Source: an uncultured Muribaculaceae bacterium (lineage in GTDB: Bacteria > Bacteroidota > Bacteroidia > Bacteroidales > Muribaculaceae). Taken from it: DNA of 5,986 nt. The stretch covers positions 1 to 5,986 of the forward strand of contig CAJTZQ010000117.1 in assembly GCA_910583795.1 (NCBI GenBank). The letters run 5' to 3'. Below the pieces are notes generated by a model. That model worked only from the letters and a program-made list of their open reading frames with translations, was not told where the DNA came from and did no database searches. The position numbers were made by a program, and so were the translations under genes. Below, piece by piece: positions 1-5,986 of the stretch (its first letter is position 1; each line of letters opens with the position of its first letter).

Positions 1-5
1 CACTT

Positions 6-24
6 GGCTCCTCGGAGCCGTTAA
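6..24. repeat. Left hairpin matching the 3' palindrome
   Basis: The 19 bases have the form GGCTC-CTCG-GAGCCGTTAA, a 5-bp GGCTC/GAGCC stem (6 bp if the inner C-G pair is counted). The same arms with the same GTTAA extension recur at 573-591, where only the four central bases differ (TTAA). No T-run follows here, so it is a poor terminator on the plus strand. It may be the end of an upstream unit, a duplicated terminator arm, or part of the original coding sequence of the regulator. Confidence 0.55.
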
Positions 25-90
25 CAAACTCTCAAAAAATAACCGAAGTATTGAATAAGAGAACAGGTTGTAAAAATACCGGCTGAGCTT

Positions 91-564
91 TTGAGTCGAT
101 TCGAGAATTTATACCATAGAATAGCCACAATATTCAATGAAAAAGATAATCCATTTTCTTATCAAGCTATGGCACTCGGATTGTCGTCTTTTTTCTATGA
201 GATGGCTTATAAATGCTATCAACCCTTAGCCAATGATTTTTTCAAAGGCAACAATAGAATCACCACAAGATTTTTAGGACTCGTGCAGAAACATTTCAAG
301 GAACAACGTTTCCTTGATTTTTATGCAGAGAAACTGGAAATATCACCCAAACATCTATCGCGCACAATGAAAAAAGAGACCGGTTTTTCTGCCGTGGAAT
401 GGATAGAAAGATATGTGATACTCGAGGCTAAGGTCCTTTTAAAATCCACGAATCTCAACATTCAGCAAATATCTGACGAACTGAATTTTCCTTCGCAGTC
501 TTTTTTTGGAAAATATTTTAAAAAGAAAGTCGGAATGTCTCCTAAAGAGTTTCGAAACACGTAA
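91..564 (+). CDS. AraC-family transcriptional regulator, N-terminally truncated (probable pseudogene)
   Basis: The 157-residue product is a DNA-binding, cytoplasmic transcription regulator fragment. Residues 1-50 resemble the helical linker of Bacteroidota AraC regulators (FENLYHRI, then NPFSYQAM and FFYEMAYKCY). Residues 77-98 form the first helix-turn-helix (FYAEKLEISPKHLSRTMKKETG). Residues 123-155 form the second (NIQQISDELNFPSQSFFGKYF, ending in the family signature VGMSPKEFR). Full-length relatives are usually near 280-300 residues with a cupin-like sensor domain in front; that domain is missing. The only possible start in this frame is TTG at 91. The frame stays open and coding-like back to 55 (REQVVKIPAELL), where it meets TGA at 52-54, with further stops at 22 and 40. 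This suggests truncation or a frameshift rather than a natural start. A short functional regulator of the MarA/SoxS size cannot be excluded. The target genes are unknown. Confidence 0.72.
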   Translation: MSRFENLYHRIATIFNEKDNPFSYQAMALGLSSFFYEMAYKCYQPLANDFFKGNNRITTRFLGLVQKHFKEQRFLDFYAEKLEISPKHLSRTMKKETGFSAVEWIERYVILEAKVLLKSTNLNIQQISDELNFPSQSFFGKYFKKKVGMSPKEFRNT

Positions 565-598
565 AAATTAACGGCTCTTAAGAGCCGTTAATTTTTAC
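561..598. terminator. Perfect 38-bp palindrome, bidirectional terminator
   Basis: Bases 561-598 read identically on both strands, centred between 579 and 580. The core arms are CGGCTCTT/AAGAGCCG, flanked by an A-run on the left and a T-run on the right, so a G+C-rich stem followed by U's forms in either direction. It lies between convergent genes: the TAA of the regulator (562-564) is inside the left arm, and the phosphatase stop is 15 bases beyond the right arm. The form and position fit a shared intrinsic terminator. Confidence 0.85.
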
Positions 599-613
599 TT
601 TGATTTTATTATA

Positions 614-1384
614 TTATTTCAACAATGACACCATTTGATCGGCAATGCCATTAGATGCTGCCATAATAGAAAAATTTCTGTTTTCCCGGATAGATACAAC
701 TGTGGCTCCCGCTTCTCTTGCGATCAGCATACCTGCAGCTACATCCCATCGTTTTAGATTCAATTCCCAATAACCGTCAAGGTAACCTGCTGCCACATAA
801 GAAAGATCAAGCGCCGCAGATCCCAATCGTCTTATCCCCCTTACCTTAGGTGCAACATTACAAATTTCCCGGAGATTATTATCCCGATTGTCTAATTTAT
901 CAAAAGGCATCCCAGTCGCCACTACTGATTCAGACAGTTTAGTTTTACTGGCGCAATATATTTTTTTGCCGTTGAAGAAAGCCCCCTCTCCCTTTACAGC
1001 GTGAAATAACTCTCCGAGATAAGGTGCGTAAACCACCCCGACAACAGCTTCTCCATCATGTTCTAATGCAATAGAAACACAAAAGTTAGGGAGCCCCTGA
1101 CTGAAATTGGTAGTTCCATCAAGAGGATCTATGACCCATCTCCACTCTCGATCTTCATGCAGAGGAGCAGATTCTTCTGTTATAATGCCATGATCAGGAT
1201 ATTTCTCAGTTATTACAGACGTGATCAATTTCTCAGATTCCTTGTCTGCTATTGTCACTATATCACTGTCGTTCAATTTTGTCTCAACGTTTAGCCTTGA
1301 AGAACGGAAAAAATCAAGATGGATATCGCCTGCTGCACGCGCCATGGCGATTGCATCGTCTAAATATGAATTATAGTCTATCAT
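614..1384 (-). CDS. Inositol monophosphatase family protein (SuhB-like)
   Basis: This 256-residue protein is a Mg2+-dependent, Li+-sensitive-type sugar-phosphate phosphatase, expected to hydrolyse inositol-1-phosphate or a related phosphomonoester in the cytoplasm. All metal-site motifs are present at positions close to those of human IMPA1: Lys36 in VETKLNDSDIVT, Glu70 in GIITEES, Asp86 and Asp89 in WVIDPLDGTTNF, and Asp214 in RWDVAAG. The length is normal for the family, so the gene looks intact. A TTG five codons upstream (1399) is in frame, but the ATG at 1384 gives the usual N-terminus (MIDYNSYLDDAIAMARAAG) and is preferred. No Shine-Dalgarno is visible, as is common in Bacteroidota. Substrate cannot be read from sequence: the family also includes 3'-phosphoadenosine phosphatases (CysQ) and fructose-1,6-bisphosphatases, but the WVIDPLDGTTNF form favours the IMPase/SuhB branch. 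It runs convergent to the AraC fragment and starts 27 bases after the terminator hairpin of the permease gene. Confidence 0.93.
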   Translation of the reverse strand: MIDYNSYLDDAIAMARAAGDIHLDFFRSSRLNVETKLNDSDIVTIADKESEKLITSVITEKYPDHGIITEESAPLHEDREWRWVIDPLDGTTNFSQGLPNFCVSIALEHDGEAVVGVVYAPYLGELFHAVKGEGAFFNGKKIYCASKTKLSESVVATGMPFDKLDNRDNNLREICNVAPKVRGIRRLGSAALDLSYVAAGYLDGYWELNLKRWDVAAGMLIAREAGATVVSIRENRNFSIMAASNGIADQMVSLLK

Positions 1385-1410
1385 AATTAACCCGATCAAA
1401 TAATCATTGG

Positions 1411-1454
1411 ATAAAAAATTATTAGGAAACGAAAAATCGTTTCCTAATAATTTT
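1411..1454 (-). terminator. 18-bp-stem intrinsic terminator of the permease gene
   Basis: Bases 1415-1432 and 1437-1454 are perfect inverse complements (18 bp) around a four-base A loop (T's on the minus strand). The inner part contains GGAAACGA/TCGTTTCC. On the minus strand the stem is followed by a run of six T's. It lies 60 bases after the permease stop codon, so it is well placed to end that transcript. The phosphatase ATG is only 30 bases further on. Confidence 0.85.
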
Positions 1455-1513
1455 AACGTATCTTAATTTAAATTGTTGCCAAAGGAGATAAAACAACTTG
1501 CTGACACATCAAT

Positions 1514-2449
1514 TTATCTATATCTTTTAAAATCCCATTGCAATTTGTCAGAAATCACAAGACCACCGATAATCAACACACATCCCAAATAGCCCAATGG
1601 TGTGATCACCTCGTCAAATATGAAATAACCTGCAACCATTGTTACAAGAGGCTGCAGATATAGATAATTGCTCGCAGTGACTGAACCGAGTATTTTCATA
1701 CCCTCATTATATATAATGTAGGCACACACGGAACAGAAAATCACAAGAAACATAAAATTCATTCCAAACTGAGGCTGACTGAAATTAAACAGCACCGATA
1801 GATGCAAAGGTTCATCTTGTATCAGAAGCAAAGGCAATGCTGTTATCACTCCATAAAAAAATAATTTCCTTGTAATAAACAAAGTACTATATATTGGACT
1901 TAAGCGTCGGATTGCAACAGCATATATTGCCCATGACATAGAGGCGCTTAAAGCCAAGATGTCACCAGTCGGTCTAATCTCGATACCTTCCCCATGACTA
2001 AATACGATACTTGCCACACCTGCAAATGCAATGACAGATCCCAAGATTACACCGGGTTTCATTCTTATCCGATAGATGATTGCCACAAGTATGGTGGTAA
2101 AAATAGGGGAGATGGATCCTAATAAGGATACATTTCCGGTTGAAGTATATTTCAAAGCATAATTCTCTGTAACGAAATATAGAGAACCGGCACACATGCC
2201 ACACAATAGAAGTTGAAGCTCATCTTTCCAATTGTTAGATCGAATTTGTCGGAAGGTAAGCAGAAGTAGAAGAAGATATGCCATAATAAATCGGTAAATA
2301 TATACTTCTACCGGCGTCAATCCGCCATCCACCATCAAGACCTTGGTACTTATAAAAGAGGTACCCCAAGCGCACATAGTAAGTAGAATCGCTATGTGTG
2401 CAAGAACTTTAAGATATTTGGTTTTAGAAATTCGTTCAAGATTAGCCAT
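1514..2449 (-). CDS. EamA-type DMT superfamily permease
   Basis: This 311-residue inner-membrane protein belongs to the drug/metabolite transporter superfamily, which exports small metabolites, amino acids or toxic compounds. Ten hydrophobic segments are visible, at about residues 18-36, 47-66, 78-99, 104-125, 134-151, 161-182, 196-210, 229-250, 258-278 and 286-300, arranged as two repeated EamA halves. Family features include AWGTSF in helix 1, the Arg-Phe pair in helix 2 (YIYRFIMAY), the YTSTGNVSLLGSISPIF stretch in helices 3-4, and the closing FDEVITPLGYLGCVLIIGG. The C-terminus is cationic (KLQWDFKRYR), as expected for the cytoplasmic side. A TTG start at 2491 would add 14 residues, but it falls inside the predicted promoter, so the ATG at 2449 is chosen; this also gives the usual family length. 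The substrate cannot be predicted. The gene has its own promoter and terminator and so is probably a single-gene unit. Confidence 0.92.
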   Translation of the reverse strand: MANLERISKTKYLKVLAHIAILLTMCAWGTSFISTKVLMVDGGLTPVEVYIYRFIMAYLLLLLLTFRQIRSNNWKDELQLLLCGMCAGSLYFVTENYALKYTSTGNVSLLGSISPIFTTILVAIIYRIRMKPGVILGSVIAFAGVASIVFSHGEGIEIRPTGDILALSASMSWAIYAVAIRRLSPIYSTLFITRKLFFYGVITALPLLLIQDEPLHLSVLFNFSQPQFGMNFMFLVIFCSVCAYIIYNEGMKILGSVTASNYLYLQPLVTMVAGYFIFDEVITPLGYLGCVLIIGGLVISDKLQWDFKRYR

Positions 2450-2488
2450 AGAGTTTTTATGGAGTATAGAAGGATGCGAAATCGATGA

Positions 2489-2520
2489 CAAAATTAATAT
2501 AAATTGGCTAAATCTACAAT
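2489..2520 (-). promoter_or_regulatory. Bacteroidota-type promoter of the permease gene
   Basis: On the minus strand TAATTTTG (2496-2489) matches the Bacteroides -7 consensus TAnnTTTG. ATTG (2520-2517) lies 20 bases upstream, close to the -33 TTTG element. Transcription would then begin around 2480-2485, giving a leader of about 30-35 bases to the ATG at 2449. This is a consensus match only; the first base of the -33 element differs. Confidence 0.6.
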
Positions 2521-2530
2521 ATTTTTAAGG

Positions 2531-2568
2531 ATGAGAACCTATTTTTTTCATTTCAAAGGGTGTCTCAT
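2531..2568. repeat. Imperfect inverted repeat upstream of the permease promoter
   Basis: ATGAGA (2531-2536) pairs with TCTCAT (2563-2568), and ACCT (2537-2540) pairs with AGGGT (2557-2561) if two G bulges are allowed. The loop is T-rich. It sits just upstream of the -33 element, so it could be an operator or a leftover terminator. The bulges make it weak evidence. The rest of 2569-2632 is A+T-rich with no gene or clear signal. Confidence 0.3.
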
Positions 2569-2632
2569 AAGAAAAATGTCATTATAGTCATATTATATTA
2601 TACCCATAATAAGCCATCAAGTAAGCATCCAA

Positions 2633-2670
2633 TATAAACAAGAAAGGCGACTATAAACAAGAAAGGCGAC
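2633..2670. repeat. Perfect 19-bp tandem duplication
   Basis: TATAAACAAGAAAGGCGAC occurs twice with no gap, at 2633-2651 and 2652-2670. Each copy carries the terminator arm AGAAAGGCGAC, which can pair with TGTCGCCTTTCT at 2694-2705. The duplication therefore gives the downstream end of the DUF4132 transcript two alternative 3' arms. Confidence 0.9.
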
Positions 2671-2705
2671 ACTCAAATCCTCTCAAATTTTGATGTCGCC
2701 TTTCT
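2660..2705 (-). terminator. Intrinsic terminator of the DUF4132 gene
   Basis: AGAAAGGCGACA (2660-2671) and TGTCGCCTTTCT (2694-2705) form a perfect 12-bp stem around a 22-base loop. TCAAA and TTTGA in the loop could lengthen the stem. On the minus strand the stem begins 9 bases after the stop codon and is followed by a T-rich stretch. A second copy of the 3' arm (2641-2651) follows from the tandem duplication. Confidence 0.8.
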
Positions 2706-2714
2706 CGAGATAAA

Positions 2715-5700
2715 TTATATTTGATCAAGAATGGAAGGATCTTTTATCTTTGTATCTTCAGCAAAGAGTAAAATTTTAGAAATTATTTCCGCTGTTTTGG
2801 GATCTTCATCAAGGAACGGTAAAAAGATACGACCTCTTCCTTGTGTGTGTACCGGTAAAACAGCTATCTGATTCCCTCCTTCCTTATGCACTACTCCGCT
2901 TCCGAGGTGAACATTATAATTGCAAAGAGAACCATGTATTTTCACAAAATTACCGGATAATTCGAAATTGTTTACACCAAACATCGGCATGGCATGTTCA
3001 ACGATAGCACGACGCATCTCAATTGTGGAATGGCTGGTCTCCGGATCTACACCTCCAGCATTTGCTACGCTCACAGCAAGATCTACATCGCGCATTATTT
3101 CAGAAAAGACTATCGGCTTGACATCTTTTATTTTCTTGTTTTTTAAACTGCGACGGTCATAGAAAGCAACATATTCCAGAGTAGGGGCTTCTATATCTGA
3201 AGGAGAAAACCAGTCTGCCATAGCATAGAGCACTACCGTAATATCTCCGTTGAAACACACTTTCTGCAGACCATTTTCGTAATCCACAGTCCATTGCCGT
3301 TTTCTAAGCAATCCAACAATGCGGGCAGGCATAATTTGATTGCCTGCATAACGCATAGACTTCCATTGTTCTTTTTCTTCAGAAGTGGGCACATACAGTT
3401 CACGGAAAACTTGCTTAAACGGCTGCCTCCACTGGCGCTCAAATAAAATTGTCTGGTATGCGCTCCATACGCCTGTATTCATAAAATCATATGGGTGGGC
3501 GATGCGTAAATGGTCAGTCGGTAAAATCTCTGACACTTCACCATCTGCAGCAACTAAAGAACGACCATCATTGCCCGGGAATCCAAAAATATTGCTATCA
3601 TTCACTAATACCAGACGTGAAAAAAGCGACCAGATGATCGGATTTTCGCTTAATTGAGCTATCTCTTCTCCTGTAAATTCGGATCCATTGACCATTGCCT
3701 CTTCCAACAGGGATCTCCCTCTGACATGCTGATCCTTTAATTGTTGATAGATCTCACGCAATTTTACAATATTGCTGTCTTTCTTGAGCCTGGATGGAAT
3801 ACTTTGCAAGCGCTTTCCTTTATTTTCTATCACAAGAGAGGGAATCCCATCTTGTAATTCGATGTAAACTATTACACCATTAATTTCCTTTGGTGATAAA
3901 TATTCAGAAATTTCTTTAATCAGATCTGCCTCCATACTCCAGGTGAGACGGGTTGAATCGCCAAATCCGGCTATACGGGCAAGGTTGTCGAGCGCCAATT
4001 TCACAGCCCTTCCTTCGCTCGCCTGACGTTGAGACCCAAACTGTTTACTTTCTTTAAGGAATCTATTGAGCAATTCATAACGCTGCCGCAGATCCTTTAT
4101 CCTGTTTCGACCAAGGGGAATAAGACCATAAGCCACAACAAGATCCTTATTACGTTTGTCTACAATCTCTTTTTGAACCTCTTTAGCTTTCAATATACCT
4201 AAGGATGCATCTGAAAGTTTTCTGGCACGAGTGTGACGATTTCCTTCAGAGATATATTTGGCAGCATCATACACTACCTCAAAACGCTTTTTACCAAGAA
4301 GTTTATAGACTTCATTAAACCATACCGGATCAAATGCCCCATCGGCAAAATCTTCAGGAGCTACAGATGTGTAACGGGATATATGAGATTTCACACTCTC
4401 ATCCAATCTTTCTCCCGTATGTGCCATGAAATAATATGCAGCGCTTTCAAGTCCGGGCCATCCGATAGCCTCTTCCACAAGACTCAACCAACGTGGAGAA
4501 TACATCGCTGCCTCCACAAGTCTTTCCTCGGAAATGCCGGCGGATTCAGCTTTGTTTTTTAATTCATAGGCTGTGTCTTCATCAGACGGACAACTTACAT
4601 GAAGTAACCATGTTAATGTGTCGCGCTTATTTTCACCTACCGACCAAATATTACATTTCGGTTTTTCTTTTCCCAAACCTGAAAGAATCTTGATCAGATA
4701 ATCAACACCTTTGATGATTTTAATATTATGAGCAAGTTTAGTCACCACAGTAGGGGTATCGCCGCGTTGCAGTTCAATATCCAAAATGCGGTTGACTGCT
4801 GTATTTACGAAATCACATTCCACAGGAGTAAGTTCGCGAATTTGCTTTTGCCATTTATGACGCCGTTCCACTCCGGGTAGGCGTTCTGTAAGCCATCCAA
4901 CCATTTCCGGAGATGATTCACGACCAAGCATCTCATGCCAGAATTCATTGTCAGTGATTAGTCCAAGATTCCAAAGGCGAAGATATTCGGAAGGATTGAC
5001 AGGATTAAAACACTTTTTGTATCCAAGTTTGCGATAATACTCATACCTCACGGAAAACGAGTCGACAAATAGATCGTCATCACATATTGATGAACTATTA
5101 ACCAACAAACTGCATAACATGCTGAATGGCCATACGCCCAAAACGGAATGGTCATCTTCATTCCTATACCTGGAATAGCTGTCATTGTATCTGTGAACCA
5201 TCTCATGAACAGAGACCGTTGTAACTATCACTCCCAAAATATCGGTAGAGATTCTCCATGTTTCAAGACAATTCCCAAATTCTTCTATAAGGCATTTACA
5301 TACCTCAAATGCCTGAGAGTAATAGGGGAGATCTTTTAACTCATTCATAGTGTTTTCTTGATGGAACGCTTTACCAAGTAAACGCTTAAAGAGAGGAAAA
5401 AACGGTGAGTTATATTTTTCGAAATTGGAAATCGAAATATCAAGACGCAACATGTCTATAGGCGAATTGATTTCTCGTTTATAAAATTCTTCCCACATTT
5501 CAGGTTTTGCAAGTGCCTTCAGTCCGCTTCCATATCGATTATATTTAGGCGTATTCCCTAAACGGACAGTCTCTCCCCAGGAATTTTTAAACTCATAATC
5601 TGCATTCTCCTTTATAATCTCGATTATTTTCAGCATAATTTCTTGAGCTCTATTATTGCTTCTAAAATAAAAAATACTCCCTTTGTTTTTAAAGGATAAG

Positions 5701-5897
5701 GCTTTCTCTATACTGAATTTTTCCGGACATTTTGCCTTTATATGTAATGAGTCGTCGGGATTATAAAGACCGAAACCGTTTGCTGCATTGTAAGTACTCT
5801 TAGTCGTATTGCACGATTCAAGTATGTTATCTATAAGAATTTTTTCTTTAGAAGTAGGACGTGAGATTGATTTGAGTTGAGGCAAAAGCTTTTTCAC
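2715..5897 (-). CDS. DUF4132-family (MolR/YehI-like) large protein
   Basis: The 1060-residue protein has no signal peptide or membrane segment and should be cytoplasmic. Its biochemical function is unknown. I recognise it from its C-terminal half. About 700-840 resembles DUF4132: RSLLEEAMVNGSEF, then NPIIWSLFSRLVLV, then LRIAHPYDFM, then RQPFKQVFRELY. About 940-1060 is the conserved tail seen in these proteins: VANAGGVDPETSHSTIEMR, YNVHLGSGVVH, RGRIFLPFLDEDPKTAEIIS and IKDPSILDQI. NGFGLYNP at 40-47 is another feature I associate with the family. No WGR domain is seen. HEMVH at 231-235 is an HExxH motif. The start is GTG at 5897, with AGGA four bases upstream (5902-5905). The frame stays open to TAG at 5937-5939 with coding-like residues, so the start may be later than the ancestral one and the protein may lack N-terminal helical repeats. 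In E. coli, relatives lie near MoxR-type ATPase, VWA and SWIM genes. Confidence 0.8.
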   Translation of the reverse strand: MKKLLPQLKSISRPTSKEKILIDNILESCNTTKSTYNAANGFGLYNPDDSLHIKAKCPEKFSIEKALSFKNKGSIFYFRSNNRAQEIMLKIIEIIKENADYEFKNSWGETVRLGNTPKYNRYGSGLKALAKPEMWEEFYKREINSPIDMLRLDISISNFEKYNSPFFPLFKRLLGKAFHQENTMNELKDLPYYSQAFEVCKCLIEEFGNCLETWRISTDILGVIVTTVSVHEMVHRYNDSYSRYRNEDDHSVLGVWPFSMLCSLLVNSSSICDDDLFVDSFSVRYEYYRKLGYKKCFNPVNPSEYLRLWNLGLITDNEFWHEMLGRESSPEMVGWLTERLPGVERRHKWQKQIRELTPVECDFVNTAVNRILDIELQRGDTPTVVTKLAHNIKIIKGVDYLIKILSGLGKEKPKCNIWSVGENKRDTLTWLLHVSCPSDEDTAYELKNKAESAGISEERLVEAAMYSPRWLSLVEEAIGWPGLESAAYYFMAHTGERLDESVKSHISRYTSVAPEDFADGAFDPVWFNEVYKLLGKKRFEVVYDAAKYISEGNRHTRARKLSDASLGILKAKEVQKEIVDKRNKDLVVAYGLIPLGRNRIKDLRQRYELLNRFLKESKQFGSQRQASEGRAVKLALDNLARIAGFGDSTRLTWSMEADLIKEISEYLSPKEINGVIVYIELQDGIPSLVIENKGKRLQSIPSRLKKDSNIVKLREIYQQLKDQHVRGRSLLEEAMVNGSEFTGEEIAQLSENPIIWSLFSRLVLVNDSNIFGFPGNDGRSLVAADGEVSEILPTDHLRIAHPYDFMNTGVWSAYQTILFERQWRQPFKQVFRELYVPTSEEKEQWKSMRYAGNQIMPARIVGLLRKRQWTVDYENGLQKVCFNGDITVVLYAMADWFSPSDIEAPTLEYVAFYDRRSLKNKKIKDVKPIVFSEIMRDVDLAVSVANAGGVDPETSHSTIEMRRAIVEHAMPMFGVNNFELSGNFVKIHGSLCNYNVHLGSGVVHKEGGNQIAVLPVHTQGRGRIFLPFLDEDPKTAEIISKILLFAEDTKIKDPSILDQI

Positions 5898-5931
5898 CTC
5901 ATCCTGATGGCTACTGCGCTCTATCCAAATT

Positions 5932-5986
5932 TTAATCTATAAAATCCCATAAATCGACGTAATATCTAAGCACCGAGGCGATTTGT
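5932..5986 (-). CDS. C-terminal end of an upstream reading frame (partial)
   Basis: The minus-strand frame entering from the right edge reads QIASVLRYYVDLWDFID and stops at TAA (5934-5932), 34 bases before the GTG of the DUF4132 gene. Only 17 codons are visible, so the product cannot be identified. Two explanations fit: the last residues of a separate gene in the same operon, or the N-terminal part of the DUF4132 protein cut off by a one-base frameshift, since the DUF4132 frame is open right up to this point. Confidence 0.45.
   Translation of the reverse strand, partial: QIASVLRYYVDLWDFID

Noticed and set aside
1385..1399. TTG start of the phosphatase at 1399, adding five residues.
   Set aside because: The ATG at 1384 gives the family-typical N-terminus and places the catalytic residues at the usual positions.
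1397..1429. Possible promoter for the phosphatase gene: minus-strand ATTATTTG (1404-1397) with TTTC (1429-1426) 21 bases upstream.
   Set aside because: The first two bases of the -7 element do not fit TAnnTTTG, the -33 element is imperfect and lies in the terminator stem, and the leader would be very short.
2450..2491. TTG start of the permease at 2491, adding 14 residues.
   Set aside because: It overlaps the predicted -7 element, and the ATG at 2449 gives a normal DMT length with helix 1 close to the N-terminus.
2551..2570. AAAGGGTGTCTCATAAG resembles the ends of some insertion sequences found in Bacteroidota.
   Set aside because: No transposase, no matching partner end and no target-site duplication are visible; the similarity is short and from memory only.
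2920..5339. Several plus-strand open frames of 60-110 codons opposite the DUF4132 gene.
   Set aside because: They lie antisense to a convincing long coding region, show no recognisable domain and look like shadow frames.
5920..5940. Slippery-looking AAATTTG near the frame change upstream of the DUF4132 gene, hinting at programmed frameshifting.
   Set aside because: It lies after the TAA of the upstream frame, so ribosomes in that frame would stop before reaching it.

Overview
The window is A+T-rich and looks like a Bacteroidota (Bacteroidales-type) chromosome. The evidence is: starts without a strong Shine-Dalgarno, a promoter of the TTTG / TAnnTTTG type in front of the transporter gene, and an AraC-type regulator with the linker and paired helix-turn-helix typical of that phylum. 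This is inference from style; there is no rRNA or marker gene to fix the taxon.

Layout, left to right. (1) 1-598, plus strand: the C-terminal DNA-binding part of an AraC-family regulator. Its N-terminal sensor domain is absent or out of frame. The ORF lies between two hairpins with the same arms; the right one is a perfect 38-bp palindrome that contains the stop codon. (2) 614-1384, minus strand: an intact inositol monophosphatase-family phosphatase, convergent with the regulator and sharing that palindrome as a bidirectional terminator. (3) 1514-2449, minus strand: a ten-helix EamA/DMT permease with its own promoter and a strong terminator hairpin (18-bp stem). (4) 2715-5897, minus strand: a very large protein of the DUF4132 (MolR/YehI-like) family, followed by a terminator whose arm has been tandemly duplicated. 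(5) 5932-5986: the last 17 codons of another minus-strand reading frame, running off the right edge. It is either an upstream operon partner or the frameshifted front part of the DUF4132 gene.

How the genes fit together: the phosphatase and permease look like ordinary housekeeping or accessory genes in separate transcription units. The DUF4132 gene is the one poorly understood element. In enterobacteria such genes lie beside MoxR-type AAA+ ATPase / VWA / SWIM zinc-finger genes, so the region beyond the right edge is where a larger system would be. The most useful observations are: coding-like sequence continuing upstream of the annotated DUF4132 start, an HExxH motif inside that protein, the matching hairpins around the broken regulator, and the duplicated terminator arm. 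I see no CRISPR array, tRNA, rRNA, transposase or integrase.
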